Assembly (NCBI GenBank): GCA_018697195.1 | Contig: CM031870.1 | Coordinates: forward strand, 12,823,969 to 12,887,968 | DNA length: 64,000 nucleotides | Direction of reading: 5' to 3' | Source of the DNA: Certhia americana | Taxonomy: Eukaryota > Chordata > Aves > Passeriformes > Certhiidae | Shown: positions 1 through 14,500 of the stretch, piece by piece | How the letters are laid out: each line of letters starts with the position of its first letter | Position numbering within the stretch: the stretch's first letter is position 1 | The notes under the pieces: generated by a model | Told to the model about the DNA's origin: nothing | What the model saw: only the letters and a program-made list of their open reading frames with translations | The model's database searches: none | Translations under genes and position numbers: made by a program

Positions 1-3000
1 CACCACGTGGGATGAATTCCCAAAGTGCCTCATGAGGGCTCAGGGGTCACAGCTTGTGCCCACACCTGTCACTCAGAGGACACAGAACCTCGAGCCAGAT
101 ACAGAGACTGCAGTCACAAGTTTGAGTTGCCTCCCATTAAGATTTTTGCTGAGACTACTGTGAGATCCAGATTCCCTAAGAACAAGCCATGAATTAAATC
201 TTAATGAGATCTGGATCCAGACCAACCAGCTAAGTAACTGCAGTATCAAAAGCCACTGACCTCCCTCTAAAACCAGCTTGTTACTCACAAACACCCTTTT
301 TTGCCCACCCAAAACCAAGCACCACACTTTCCAACCCACCTACCACTTAGCAATTAACAAGTGGCCATTTCTCATCACGGTTTCTAATCTCTTTTAAATG
401 TAGTGATTTTCTAGAAACACAACACAGTGCACAGAGCAATACCAGTATAGCATGAACATTAGAGAACTGGCACCAATCCTGAACTAAGAGTGGTTTTCAT
501 ACATAAATAATAATGATATGGTATTTAAATAAAAACCACTGTGTAATCAAAACGCTGCAGTGAGCAGAGTGACTCGCTGTCATCTTGCCCACTCTGCTGC
601 AGTTTTGCCCTCCTGTTTGGGACCACAGGAGTCTTTCAGGCTGGCAGAGCATCCAACTTCATTGTGCACGCTCAGAGAAACAATTCAGAAAACAGATTCC
701 ACTGGAGGCAGATCAGCTCAGACACCTCCATAGGTACTTTCCAATCTAAATTACACTACAAGTTTGTATTTCTTCCCCTTCTATTACACACACAACTTCA
801 AGTGAACAGTGGGAACATGAGTGCTGAATGGGACAACAGATTCCATTCCCTCCTGGCTCTCTCCTTGCATGGCCCTAGCCTGGCCTATGGCCCTTTAGCC
901 ACAGGGGACAAAAATAATCAAATGCCCCAGCCTCTTCACCACAGTGGACAGATGAAATAAGCAACCAGTTAAATCAGCAGGCACACAGGCTTTGAAAGGG
1001 AGTAGGAGAAAAACTCTGTTGGAATTAAAACTTAGTGCTCTTACAGTGTTAACACAGCCCATTTATTTGAAATGTAGAGTGAGTTTAATACATAAGAATT
1101 CTTCCTTGAGAGAGGCCAAGTCCCAGGAAGGACTAGAGGCAGAGGGATCTCCGCCCTAGGAGACATTTGGCATGCAACAAAACAAGGCCCTGAGCTGCCT
1201 GAATTATCCCAGCCTTGCAGTGGCTGAGCCAGTCAACCTGCACAGGTACCTCCCAACCTAAATTAGGCACTGGTTCTCCAAAACATGCACTGCCTTGCAG
1301 GCCATTCCCACCATATTCCCACAGCCCCCTGCAGCTGCCCTGGAAAGGGAACTGCACACACCATGGCAAAAGATACAAGGCAGGGGGGCAGGGGGGGGGT
1401 AATAGGTCAACAAATGGGAGTGGGGGATGATCTGGATTGGGATGGGAGAGAATCTCATCTAAAAGGAGCTGAAGGCCAGCTGCTGGTTCAGTCGCGCGAG
1501 CTGGGCCGGCTGCCAGGAGCGCTGTGCTCAGCTGAGCCGGAACGACAGAAAGGGAGGACTCAGCTGTAGGTGGATGAAGGTTGGGTTTCAGCAAATACCA
1601 CAGGCCCCCAAAAGTCTGGGAATTCATGATCTAGCCTGTACAGACATGCCCTTCATACATGCACCACAATCCTGTTGCACAGATGTAGTGCTGTGCACGA
1701 GAGGGACACAAATCCTTCCTTTGCTCCCCACCAAGCTTCCTTTAAGAACACTGAGAGTATTAGGGGAACTCCTGCCTGTGCTTGGTATGAGTAAATCTGC
1801 TATGACAAACGATTTACTGAAAGGTCTTGCAAATTTGTCTTCATGGTGAGGTCAGAAAGCAAAGCAGATTTCTCATACCTGAAATACTCCAGCAAAGAGC
1901 TTCAGCATTTACCCCTGAGGATCATAAACACAACATCTCCTGGAGGTGCCCTAATCAGAGACCAGCCAAGAGAGACAGAGCCACCACTTTGGCACAAAGA
2001 CAAACACAACCTATTTCACACAACTCAAGAGCCTCCTTCCTGTGCCTTCAAGGGCAAATTCAGAGCCTCTGAAGTAGCAGCAGCTCTGCTTTTTCTAGCA
2101 TCCTACCACTGAGCCAACATCACTCAACATCCTTCCTGTCAACCTACAGAGCTGCCTTTGTGAGCAGGAGCTCTCGGTGTAAAGAATACAGATGTGTAGG
2201 ATTTTCAGCTTCATCAATCAGTGAGGCCAAGCCAGGAAGGCAGAGGATGAATCACGCCTGTATTGCCCAAAAGTTGCTGCAATAATGTGAAACCCTGTGA
2301 AAGACTTCCGATTAGATCTGTTTTGAGCTTCCCCTCCTAAATTGCCACAGACCACAGACAGTGATGTCCACGTGTCTTCACTGGCTTCCTTGCCACCCTT
2401 GCAGACTAGCACATGGGATCTCCCGGGTGTACACAGCTGCCAAAGAGGACAGGGCATGCACACACAGGGGTCAAGCCTGCAGCCCTACAATTACCCCCAA
2501 AGTCGACTCAACTTTGTACTTTAGGGAAGGTGAAGATCTCAAGATGAAAGTCACGTTCTGACAGAGGAACGGATTTCTCTGCTTTCTCCCAGGTTCAGCA
2601 GTTAAAGAGTTCTTTAAGTAGCAAAGCATAAAAATGCATATATAATAATTGTGTAAATGCATTTAGTATTTAAACCCCAAGTGAGTTTCCAGGTGGCTGC
2701 ATACAGAGTACATAGGAGAAAATCCCTCTATCAGTTCAACCTTCTTTACTCACTAATAGGTTCACTTCCCAGTAAAAGAGCACAGCGAAGGCAGGGCTGT
2801 TTGGCATTCCCAACTCCCTGTATGCATTTGGAGTGCCCAAAAATAAACCCTACAAACGCCTAAGACTGGATCAGGCCCTTCCAGGGCAAGCACTGTGAAT
2901 TCTGTATGAATAGTCAGCCACAGCACAGGTCAGGCAACTGCCTCTGCCCCAGGCACAAAAAGGCCTGAGGTATGGTCATGAGAGACAGATCTCCAGGGGT

Positions 3001-6000
3001 TTAACGGGGAGCCTGAATGTGGATCCAGCTGAATATAGATAAATAGACCAGATGAGCACCAGTGCATAGCTGTGTGCACAGATGTACAGCAACATGGTGC
3101 AACAGCCTTTGCATGGCAGGTAACACCCCTTATTACACCTGGCCCTCACTCAAAGGGCTGCTAATTTCTGTCTCAGCACTGCAGTGAAGGCACTTGCTGA
3201 GTTTCACACTAACTCCTTTGTTACTTTTAGGGGTCAATGTTTCAGGGACCAGTGCCCATGTATTTCATCAGGCCAGTGGGCTTCCTTCCAAAGTTGGCTG
3301 CATTGATACATATTTTGTTTGAATGGTCCCACACCATCAATCCCAATTTCTCAGTACTGTCAGGAGGCCACCAACAGCAGCAGGATGGGAACACACAGAG
3401 CACAGCCATGCAGGGTCAGGCTCAGTACCACTCTAAAGTCAGTATCTCATTTCCAACTGAGGATGCCTGGCACGGGATAGGAGTACAGGATCACTCGACA
3501 GTCCTGTCTCCCAGGACAGAGCCATGGCACATGCTATGAATAACTCACAGGCTTCTTGTGCCAGAAATGGCTTTGCATGTAACAGTTCTGTATCAATCTC
3601 TATATTCATCCAAAGGTTATTATGCCAGAATTTATCCAACGCATTTTTTAATCCAAGCAAACTTCTAGTATTTATAACTGCTCATGACAAAGCTCCAGAG
3701 CCGAAACACGTGTTGTGTGACAAGCCTGCTCCAGCTCGTCTGCAAACCTAACATTTCCTAGGTTCACTTGTTACTCTGCAGTTCTTGGACTAGAAGAGTG
3801 ACCAGGTTTCCTTATCCTCTTTCTCCATGCAAGTCCTGACTCTCCAGATCTCTTCCATGCTCTTCCTACCATCCCTTCTTCCCACACCCACATCCAGAAG
3901 CTCAGTCCTCATACAGGGGCTGCTTCAGACCTCTTGCCTCTGCTTCCTTAGTTTGGACTCTGCTCCACCAGTATCACCAAACTCAGGAATATGCAAATAA
4001 AAGGCTGAATGAGAGGCATTTGCAAATCCAGCTTCTTCTAACTGATCACCTGGTAGCAGTATAAAAATCATTAATAATGTCCATTTGAATTAAAATAAAC
4101 AAACAGAAGAGAAAATGTGTCAATAGCAGATAGTCTGGGAAATTCATCTTCGAAAGGTCTGTGCCAAAGCAAGGTCACAGAACCAGAATGAAAGGCAAAT
4201 CCACTGTTCTGTGGGTCAGGCTAAGAAAGGGGGAGAGCACATTAAATACCAAAGTTGGCACATGATCAAGGAAAGCTGCTTAGTGAAATCTACTAACCCA
4301 AAGAGCAAAGGAAAAGCTTTGTCCAGAAGCTGAGCATGTTCCTAAAACTGACAGGCATCCTAAATACATTTAGTAGCTTACACAGTCATTTCAAAGAAAG
4401 ACCATCCTTCCATTTAAACAGACAACTGAAGCTATTCCCATGTTGATTTTTTTTCTTCCAAAATCTCCATTCTACCAGCATTCTCATTTAAAATAAAGCT
4501 GGCTATTTTCCCCCAAGAAACATTCCAAACTAAAACCAAAGCAAAACAAAACCCCAACTTAATTCAACACTACCACACAAACAGCATCTGCTTTTTCCAG
4601 CACCACTGCTCCTCTCCAGCACAGTGTGTGCATGTTCCTACAGACACCCCCAGGAGGTAACAGGCACCAGGGTTATCCCGCTGCAGTCCAATCACCAAGT
4701 TCCATGGCCAGACTCCAGCTGTTTTCCTCCTTTTCAAACCCCATCATTGCACCAATTGTATTTACAGTGCCTGCTACACAAAGTCCCAGGCAAGCCCCAT
4801 GTACCTAAAGGGGTCTGCACACACAGCTGTTCTGGCTGAGGCACAGGAATCCAGGTGGACACAGCAAAGAAACCGGGATCCTCAACGTGTTCTTCAGACA
4901 GGACAAGCCAGAAGAGCTAGAGGAGACAGCTCCTGGCTGCGCCTCTCTCTCCAGGAGGATTGCTGCTGGCACAGCAGGGAAAAGGCAGGAAGTCCAAGGA
5001 GAAGAGGAGCAGTGGGGTTTCAGTCTCATGGCTGCCAATAAAACCATCTAGCATGGATCAGACCCAAGGAGCTACAAACAATATCCCAAACACCAGGCGT
5101 GAGCCAGCCCTTTGAAACAGGCCAGAAACAGGAGGAGCTGAGGGCAGGCAGGGACAGGGAAGGTGGGACAGACCTGTGGCCCTGCACTCTTGGGGAAAGC
5201 TGTTAAGGGCACAGCAACACCCAAGCTTTGGCTGAGACCACCACCACTGCCCACCCTAAGAAAATACCTGAGAAATGAAACAAGGTCATCAGCACTGCCC
5301 AGGCCCCTCTCCTGCTTTCCCAATGCTGGCTGCTGAGCTGGGAAATGCTGTAAGGCTTTGCAGATCTGCAGGCTGCCACAGCAGAAGCTGGGTCTGAGCA
5401 GTCCAAGCAGCTCTGAGCACAAGCCTGGCAGAGAGCTGTGCAGACACACTGCCCTTTGAGCCCTGCCCCGCAGGGAGCTGGCAGCACTGCCATTCCCACA
5501 CACACCCCACTGTCCCTCTCGCTGCTCTCTGCCATGCACAAGTTCTGCCTGAGTGCTGGCAGAGGCTGATGCTGCTTCCAAGAGCCTGCACCAAATCACA
5601 CAGGCAACAGTTCCTCGGGGCTCTGGCTTCTGTTCACAAGCAAACCCATCTGCCAGCTAGCTGCTGCCCAGGCAGCAGGCTTGCCTTACTCCACTGAGCT
5701 ACTACAAAGTGTTTTACACAAACTAACCCTAGTAAATTATTTCCCGTTGATCTGGCATCTTGAATAGGCTCAGACAATTTCAGATAAGCCCTGTGCAACC
5801 CGGAGAGGAAGGGCAGGACCAGCCTATTCAGTGATGGCTCAGCAGGACAGCAGCTCAGGTGAGACATCACAGAAAGGCCACAAGCTGTTGTCCCCTGCCT
5901 GTGTGAAATTGTCCTACTCCATCCCCACTGGGGATCTCACCACGACCCACTTAATTGAATGAGCTGAGAAATACCAACCGAAATTGCCTGGTTTGGAAGA

Positions 6001-9000
6001 GACCAGGCAGACCCCTAGACAGGAAACGGAAAGCTATATCAGGTTGGTATTACATGCAAAGCCTCGTAGAGGGATGGTACTCAAAGAGGCACAGCAGAAG
6101 TGCAAAGCTTCAGCTGGGACCCACTGAACTTGCAAAAGGATCAGTGGCATACAGAGACAGAGGGTTTTAAGTACAGGTAATAAAAACATCCGCCAGTGAA
6201 TTCTGAATGTACGTGAGCCAACCCCATGATCAAGAAAGGAGACCTGACATCCCTTTGAGCAACTGATTTTCTTGATTTTCAGAAAAACATGATGGAAATC
6301 AAACAAAAATGAATTCCTACTGAACACCAGCATTAAAATCTTACAAAGCGGCTTCACCTGGGACCTGAAGGTGTGGTGGCCTCACATAGAAGAGATGAAA
6401 AATAGGAAGCTCAAAAACCTCTTCTAATTTCTGTTAGTCCCCAGATCTGTAGTTGAACTCCTTCAAATACAGGTTAAAAGATGACCCTCAACTGCAACAT
6501 GCAGTCACAAGCAACAGGCTGATCTTGAAGGTCCTTTTGTTGCAGCAGACAAAGGGCAAAATAGTAACAAGAACTCAGAAACCAATGCTCAAAATTCAAG
6601 CTAAAATGATATCTCAGAAACTTGAAAGAGATGCAAGCCAACAGAAAAAGCAGTGACCCAGCCCCGGGTGCTGCCCTCCTCCTCCTGCTGGCACCAGCAT
6701 CCCCACAGCTGCTGGGTGATCCACACTGGGAACCGACCCACATGAGCTCAGCAGAGAAAATGGCTCATTCCAGCCCCAGCTCCTTCCCACATGGCTCCAC
6801 AAACACTTGTGCCAGCAGAAGGAAAGGGGAAGAAGCAGGAACAAACAGAGCAGCTGGAGCCAGATGACTGGACTGCTTCTCAAGGCAGTATAGTTTAAAG
6901 AGATTGTTGAAAACATGGCCAAAAACTCAGATTTGTAGCACTGTGGGAAGCCAACAATTATCCCAGGGAGGTGGAGGGTTCAGTGTCTCTAAATAATCTT
7001 CTGAGAAGCACCCTTAGTGCAAGTGTTGAGTGCAACAGGAATAAAACACTACTGTATCACCAGATGCAGAGTGAATTTTTTGGTGGGGTCATTAGATGGG
7101 AAAACATCCAAACCACCCACAGATTTCTCCAGAGCCGACAGCCAAGCCTCACACCTGGGCAGCTTCCACGGAGGAGCTCCCAAGGGAGGAGCTTCCCCTG
7201 CTCACCCATGGCCTGGAGCACCCACAAGGAAGTAGGTGGAAGGGAGCCAAGCAGAGCAGGCTGGGCAGAGGGGCCTTTTCCAGCTCCTCAGCACGTGTGA
7301 CCCAGATGACAGAGGCAGGTCTGCAGCACCAGCTAAGCACACCCAGCCCGGGCAATGAGAGACCTCCAACTCCACCTTCCAGACCCCAGAGCCAACTACA
7401 ACCTTCTGAGATACCAGCGAGGGCAACAACCTGCACATCAACCAACCAACAACGAGGGGGGAGCAGTGGAAAACCTTCTGGAGCACTCTGGTGTTTTCAC
7501 CCTGTTTATGTTTCTCTGTGAACACGCCCTGTGGCTTTGCCACCACATCCAATAGCCACATTTCCAGCAGCCACATCCTAAAAGTCTGGTCACAGCCTGT
7601 CGCTTATAAGTTCCATCGGGGCACAGCATGACGTGCTGAGCTGCCAACAGCTCCAGTGACAACACACCAAGGTCTGAGAAGCATTCCCATTCCTTAGGGA
7701 AGCCAGCAGAGCACTGTCTGGTCCTCCAAAGGAGCTGTTTCCACCAAGAGATCCAGTACCAGCTACCAGAGGAAGGATCATCTATACAAGCCTTATTCCT
7801 ACATCCTGGTTGAAGTTAATCACAGCTCCCTGTTGGCTCAGAGCCCCCTTTGGGTCCCTAGCAGCTCCAAAGCACAGTTGTCTCAGCTCTCTCCATGTGT
7901 CTGCACCTTCTTCAGGAAAGAATGATCACAGACACTATTTCAGTGCACATTTCACTCATTCAAACTATTCAATGGGACTTCAGAGGACCCTGTTCCAGAT
8001 TTATTTCCATTACTAGTAAAACAGATGCCTGGTTGAGTTCTGGCTGACCCACAAGTCACTGCCTCAATTATACAGCAAGGTGAGAGTCACAGAAAGGATT
8101 TTGTCAGTGCAGCCCTACATTAGGAAAGAAAAGACAAACCCAACAAAGGGATTATTTTCATTGAAATTCTGCATTTTGAAGTTTTTTCTACCAGCTCTCA
8201 TATTCATCACAAGTACTGTAAGGGTTCAGGACACAAGGCAAGCTGGGAACATAGTGCTGGGATGACACTCAGGACAGAAGTAAACACTGGATCTGGTTGA
8301 TTTTGGAACAGCTGCTGCCTGTGCACCCAGCTCAAGAGAAATTTTCTTGGTAAAGTAATATGTCTTAGTGATTACAACATTGGTCATTTAGAAGATACAA
8401 TATCAATAAACAATTGATGGAAAAGCAACCTCCCCTAAAAAGATCATAATAGGCCAAATCAAAAATTATGTTAGACCAAAAGCTACTCATCCTCTACAGC
8501 AAGGACTCTGGGTACTAAAAGCAGCTAAAAATCACTGTTTGTTGTGCTAAATAAAAACGTTTCAATGGTAGAAGAGATCAAAACTGCCACAAATGACAAC
8601 ATTTCCTATGGAAAGTTACATAAAACCATCCTGAATAGCAACCTAAAAAAATCTTAGAGGAAATAACAATAACAAACGCTGGAGCCACCAGAAGACAGAC
8701 TTTATATTCAGGAAGGATGGAAGCCACAGAGCCATTCAAAACAGCTTTCTTGGCATATTTCTTTGAAACTCAGAGAATCCTCACTCCCCGTCACACACCT
8801 GCTTTCTCCAGCACCACCACAGTTCTGCTCACCTGAGTACAAGTGAGAGAATAAAAAATGCCCAGAGCAGCTGAAGTCCAGGCAAGATCCTTCAAAGGAC
8901 CAATTAAACAGCCAAGAATTCAGAGCAGAGCTGGTTTGGTTGGAGCTGCTGTTCCTCACCATTAGCTGATGTAACAAAGGACACAGGACAGCCACTCTGG

Positions 9001-9197
9001 TACTCTGATTTCTCCCCTGGCTTGTGCTTGACAGCCAGGCACACACCATCTCCTGCTGTGTCCAACTGGAAATAGCTGCAGGAAGAGCTTGTCTTGCTCT
9101 GCAGGTGTGTGCACACCTCTGCACATTCACTGTGTGCCCAGTGCAACAACTCATTCATAATGCAAATAGAAGTAATCATAATTCTAGCTTGGTTTAG

Positions 9198-9213
9198 AAA
9201 AAAAAAAAAAAAA
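9198..9213. repeat. Poly(A) run
   Basis: Sixteen consecutive A residues followed by a short AT-rich stretch. It is a simple mononucleotide run with no attached element that I recognise. Confidence 0.85.
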
Positions 9214-10906
9214 TTTAAATTCTAAGTGAACCAACTTCTTCAGTCTGAGTGAATGGCACAATCTTGCCCACTGTTCTCCTTGAAACTATAGTCCCAGAAC
9301 AGCCAGGGAAAAGGAAGGTTCATTCACACATTTTTACAGGACAATTCACAGTTTTCTATCGTTCACTTTAAGGCTTTGAATTTAAGCAACAGAGTAACAA
9401 ACCTCCTGTGTGCTGGTTGCTACAGGGTAATAACTCCGGAAATACAGAAGCTCCGTTTGTCAACCCAACCATCTGAGTCCTACAGATTTTAAAATCCAAG
9501 CAGTTCTAACTTTCACTGAGCCAAAGCCAAGTAAGAGCCAGACCTGAAGGACTGTAAAGGCAGCATCCTGTACAGTTTCAGGATGACCTCATCGGGATTG
9601 TTCCTTTTTAAAGGAAAGAAAACCTTCAAAGCAGGGATTGCTGCTGACCAGCAGAGCAAGGGGCTGGCTCTGAGCAGAGTGGAAACAGGAAGGGGAGGAG
9701 GTGGCAAAGGTAAGCTTTCCAGAAAAGGCAAGTTCAGGCATGGCTTGCTATCTCTTCTCCCCCTGGGAAGGCTCTACCGTGCCAGGGAAGTATTGTGCAA
9801 TGATACCTCAGACTTCTCTGAGAAGAAATTACATTTCCTTTAATAAATACTTTGCTTTAGAGATGCTCTGATTACTAAGGTAAGGTCTGTTTGTTGCTGA
9901 AGGCCCCACAATTTAGGAACACATCCGCTGCTCAGGTCTGTATCACCACAGTTCCAACATTTCTCTGGTAGGCAATAAGGAACTGTAATTATATTTGAAA
10001 TAAATTGTTTACTTAGATAGTTGAAGAGTGCATCCAAAGGAAATTACAGCAAAAACAAGCCCTATGTCAATCTGACATTTGCTGTGTGTGCAGCAAGTAG
10101 AGCACACAAGCAATGAAACGTGCATTCTTACAGCTTTAGGAGATTTGACAGCTAAAGTAAATGTGAAGAATGAGCTCTCTGTCTTCACCCAGTGGGAAAC
10201 AGACACTGTTACTCAAAGGGATTTGACTGTAGTTTGGATGATTTGGTCAAAAACTCAGCTGCTAATGTGCTCTTTGTCGCATCATCCCAAAAAAAAAAAC
10301 CCACCAAAAAAACAACTCCTCATTCCTACAGCAGCATGGACTGAAACAAGGATGAGAGGTGTGATCTGAAGCTTCAACCAGCCCAGGACAGCAGGAAGGT
10401 GAGTAGGACCAAAGAAAGGAGCAAACAGTCGGAAATCCCTGAAGTTCAACTAACAAGGATGTGACAATAGGCAATGTCAGCACAGACGAAATTTCCACTT
10501 CTCCCTGGGGAAACCTCACTTCCCAGTGGCACAGACATTCTGCCTGTGAAAACAGAGAGGCTGGCAGGCAAACCCTGCCCACCTCAGGGGGCACTGCAGG
10601 GAGGGTCTCCACAACTCCATGCAAGCAGGCCTGGATGGTCTGAGCACACATCACACACCAAATTAGCTTGGGGTTCTTTGGGGACATGCAAACAGAGCTG
10701 CCAGCATGACCATGGGAAATGCTGCCAGACAGATCCAATTTTCTTCCAAGGTCAAATCTTGCCTATTGCCTGCCTAATCTCTTGGGACTAAGAGCTGCAG
10801 GGCTAAGACTGCCCCTTTTGACTGTTATTCTCTCAGAGGGGAGTTACTGAGCACTAGTAGAGGAAGCAACCTGATGCCCATTCAGGGCCACTAGTTCTGA
10901 ACAAGG

Positions 10907-10968
10907 CAAGAAATAAATAAACAAAAAGAAAACAAAACAAAACAACCAACCACAAAGCTAAAAAAAAG
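10907..10968. repeat. A-rich low-complexity tract
   Basis: The tract is built of AAAT, AAAC and AAAAC steps that grade into one another, ending in a short A run. It is low-complexity sequence with no coding potential. Confidence 0.7.
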
Positions 10969-12393
10969 CCTATCACGGGGGAGAGAACTACCTGCACGAC
11001 CCTGGACATCAGAGCTTCCCCGTTCTGAAGAAAGAAACCATCTTCATCCTACCTTCCAGCAGCACTGGGATGTTTTATCCCATGAAAAATCCCATGAAAT
11101 TGAGGCTGCAGCACCCACAGCACACACCTGAGATATTGTCACACAGCAGAGAGGATGCAACACAGGTCCCTGAGCAGGCAGGCAGCACATGCATTTCATG
11201 GGTCCCTTAAAACTCCAACATGTACATATCCAGCTGGAAGGCAACCTAACAGCACCAGTGTGAGGTCTGCACAGTTCATGTCCCTTTCCTTCCAACTAGA
11301 TGATAAATGCTAAACTTGGAGTCCACCACTTCTTCAGCTGGAAAGAAAGGAAACTAATCCACATCCGAGCTCAGGGAAAATGTTAAGGAAGGAATCCATC
11401 CTTGAGTTTTAAGTATTTCTGCTGAAATGGGTCATATACAGGCAACAGGAACTGCAATTAATAGAAGTGTCATGTCAGGTCACAATTAATGCTGAAACCT
11501 CTGAGAAAGGCACATGGTCTCCACAGGGTGCCAAAGTCTTCAGAGATAGCTATGGAAGAAAGGCAGCAACCACAAGGGAAGAATCTTATCAAAAGACTGG
11601 TCTGCTGGATAAAAGCTCTAGGCTGACAGATAAAGAAATGTCAGGATCTTCAGCTCACAGCCAGTCCTGCTTGGCAGGCACATCCCCAGCAACACAGGGT
11701 TCACACAACACACACTCTGCTCAACTTTTTGCTGGATACACTGAATGGAAGAGGAAAAGAAGCTGGTAATCCTGGTCATATTGCCCATCTCAGGCCTTCA
11801 GCACTAACCAGGCTGTGTTTGCACTGCAGAGAGATACAACACACTGAAGAGAATCAAACCTTTACTAATTATATCTGAGCATGAGGGCTCTGTGCCCAGA
11901 ATAAATTGTCCTATCATGCCACACTCAGCAGACCCTGCCTCTTTCAAGGGAACATGTCAGGACTTGCTGGCTACTTTGCGGGGCTGGATTCCAGAGGAAC
12001 AGGACTGATGACCCCAAAAGGAATTCCTAATCCTGCCTGGCGACCTCGCACAGCTGCAGCTTCTTGCAGTCCCTGCCACGAAAGTGAAACGAGCTGTCTG
12101 CCAAGCACAGTGACGAGGTGCTGGCCCTCTCTGAGGGACATAATTCCTGCCTGAGGTGACACATTAGGGCCACATGGTCTCATTACCAAGATACAGAGAG
12201 CACAAGCTTGTTGGAGAAGAGGTGTCTGCTGTGCTCTGCAGCCTAGCAGCACTCTCCTCACTCAAAGCTCATCCCCCTGGCTGAAGCCTACCCAGTACAG
12301 AGCAAGACATTCCCAAGACCAGGGCCAGCCCATGGCTTTCCCCAGAACCTGAAAAGCCAGTTTGTAGGCAGATCTCTTGCAAGTGGATTGCTT

Positions 12394-12432
12394 AAAAAAA
12401 AAAAAAAAATAAAAATTAGAAAAAAAAAAAAA
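12394..12432. repeat. Poly(A)-rich tract
   Basis: Two A runs of 16 and 13 bases are separated by a few mixed bases. On the - strand this is a poly(T) tract. No retrocopy body was recognised beside it. Confidence 0.8.
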
Positions 12433-14003
12433 CTGTAAAGGGCCTGTCATGGGAAGTCCCAGAGCAGAACTAGTTTTGTGGGAGTTGCTTTTACACTGCA
12501 CAGCATCAACCTCGTTTCATGGGAACACAGAAGCAGGAACAGCACAGACACACATCCACATGCCAGAGCTGCTGCCTTCCTGGGGGCTCAGGACCAATGA
12601 GCACAGAGGCCAGGACAAAGCTGGGGACCTGTTCCAATATACAACACCTCCTGGAAGGCTGGCAATATCCCAGCTCAGAAATGGCACAAGCTCCCCAAGA
12701 GCCTGCACACAGACAGAGGAGACCTGGGCTGAGCAGCCATGAGGATTTGAGGACATGAGGGATGCAGCAGCAGGAAGGGATAATGGATGTTATTAGAGCA
12801 ACTAAGGGTTAAAAAGAAAAGGCAGACAAGCCCTTTCATAAAGTCCATTTAACAATCAAAGCTTAAAGGAAGCATCTAAAGTTCACCTCTTTCTTCCAAC
12901 TGTATCACCCAATCTAACACCATCACCTCCTTCTGCAACCCTGCACCACTGAGATGGAACAGCTGGAGAGCAACATCCTTCCATACACTGGAGTGGAAAT
13001 GCAATTCTTCCAAGGGTCTGCTGCCCAGCTTGTCCCAACTGGGCCGGTTTTATCCCCGTGGTCACAGCCCTTGTGGCAGCTATTTATCCTTGCTGTCCTA
13101 TCAGCGTTACTGCAGTTAAAACCCTATGCTCCTTCCCTGTCCCAGGCTTCATGTCCCATTCAGAAGCTTTGCTGCCTTGTCCCTTCCCGTTACGTGTGAC
13201 TATTTTTTCCCTTTACTGCAGAATGCACTTTTCTTCCCAGAGGAAATTAGCAGGCACAGGGACAAAAACGGGAAGAAAGGAAACAACTTCCTGCTTGCTC
13301 CAAGACCCGGCTTGGAGACATCCCTGACCAGCACCGTGCACCCCACCACGAAACCAACCTGCAAGAGAAGCAGCAGCCACAGAACCCAGCCGTGCACTAG
13401 GACGAGCACCAGACAAAAGTCATCTGTGCTGCCACTCACCTCTCCTGAGTTACACTGGAGAAAAATACAGGGCAAAAGATACACATGGGGCACTTTGGCA
13501 GTGCAGGGATGTGTGTGGCAGGATGGGGCTGCTCACTGAGGAGCCCAGGACTTGGCCCCGAGGGTGCAATCCTGCAAAAGCTTTGGTCTTGCTCGCGTCA
13601 GGCTGCCGTGATACCCTTGCTTCGTGCCAGCAGTTCACAGTGTGAGAACTTAGTTCAGGGACTCAATCCGGCAGGAAAAGTTACCTTTACATGTAAAAAG
13701 CCATGTATTTTCCACCAGACCATCTCCCAAAGTCGCCGCCAAAGCGCGGGCGCCAGCATCAGGGAAGGGACGGGTGGGAAAGCGCGGAGATGGGGTGGAC
13801 TCGGATCAGCTGAAACCAGCCGTGAACGCGCACCTCCACCTACAGCCGAAAGCACGGAGATCGCCAAGCTCCCAACACCCAAACACGGGGGTCGGGGGCG
13901 GCACCTGCCTCCGGCGACACTGTGACCCCGCGGGCCGCCGAGGGCCGCTCCCTGCCCGGCTGCCCGGCACGGTCCCGGTACCTCAGCCGGGCAGCGAGCG
14001 GCC

Positions 14004-14034
14004 CTCACGGGATGCCCCTCACGGGATGCCCCTC
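14004..14034. repeat. 14-bp tandem repeat, about 2.2 copies
   Basis: A 14-bp unit, CTCACGGGATGCCC, occurs twice in perfect tandem followed by a partial third copy. It lies inside the CpG island, just past the - strand donor. Confidence 0.75.
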
Positions 14035-14073
14035 CCGGCCAGCCCCCCCTCATCCCTCCGGCCCCGCACTCAC

Positions 14074-14500
14074 CGTGCAGGCGGGAGAAGCACAGCGGCC
14101 GCTCGGGTCGAGCCGCCCCCCAGTGCGGCTTAAGGGACCGCCGCCGCCGAGCTCGGCCCGCGGAGGGCGCGGAGACTCCTCCCCCGTGCCAGGGGCCGGC
14201 CGGGCGGGCACGCCATTCACAGCCTCGGCATGCAAATCGGAGCCGGGAGCCGAGCGGCGCTCGGCGCTGAGAGTCCCGGCGGGGAGCTGCCAGCGCCCGG
14301 GGCCGCGGGACGCCGCATCCCGCCGCGCCGCCCTGACTCACGGGGTAGGAATGCGCCGCGCCGGGCGGAAGCCACCGGCCCGCCCGCGGCCCCCGCCTTC
14401 CCCGCTGCCGCGGCGGTGGGCAGCGCCCTTTAGCCCCGCCGCTGCGCTGGGGTGGCGGGGTTGAGCGCCGGCTCCCGTTAGCATCGGCCCCGCGGATGTT
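14074..14500 (-). other. Candidate non-coding first exon on the - strand (RHBDF1?)
   Basis: Read on the - strand, the sequence runs into a consensus donor, CTGCACG followed by GTGAGT, with the last exon base at 14074. A second GTGAGT donor has its last exon base at 14342, so two alternative first exons are possible. The 5' end is not determined; 14500 is only a rough limit set by the island. No start codon and frame can be supported, which fits a 5' untranslated exon. RHBDF1 is the expected gene by vertebrate order, but no coding exon in the window confirms it. Confidence 0.4.

Larger units (their letters stand above)
1..13650. other. Non-coding stretch, no recognised exon (possible RHBDF1 intron 1)
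   Basis: I see no recognisable coding exon on either strand. The open frames are short, overlap on both strands and have no familiar motifs. No RHBDF1-like sequence (iRhom homology domain, rhomboid-like membrane segments) was found. If the CpG island at about 14 kb is the RHBDF1 promoter, this stretch would be the first intron of that - strand gene; that is inference from human gene order. It contains A-rich runs and otherwise ordinary unique-looking sequence. I recognised no CR1 copy here, though very old ones could be missed by eye. Confidence 0.6.

Noticed and set aside
5072..5599. 175-codon - strand frame with Cys and Leu-rich text
   Set aside because: Three overlapping frames of similar length exist at the same place, as expected for chance in GC-richer DNA; no RHBDF1 cysteine-rich pattern fits.
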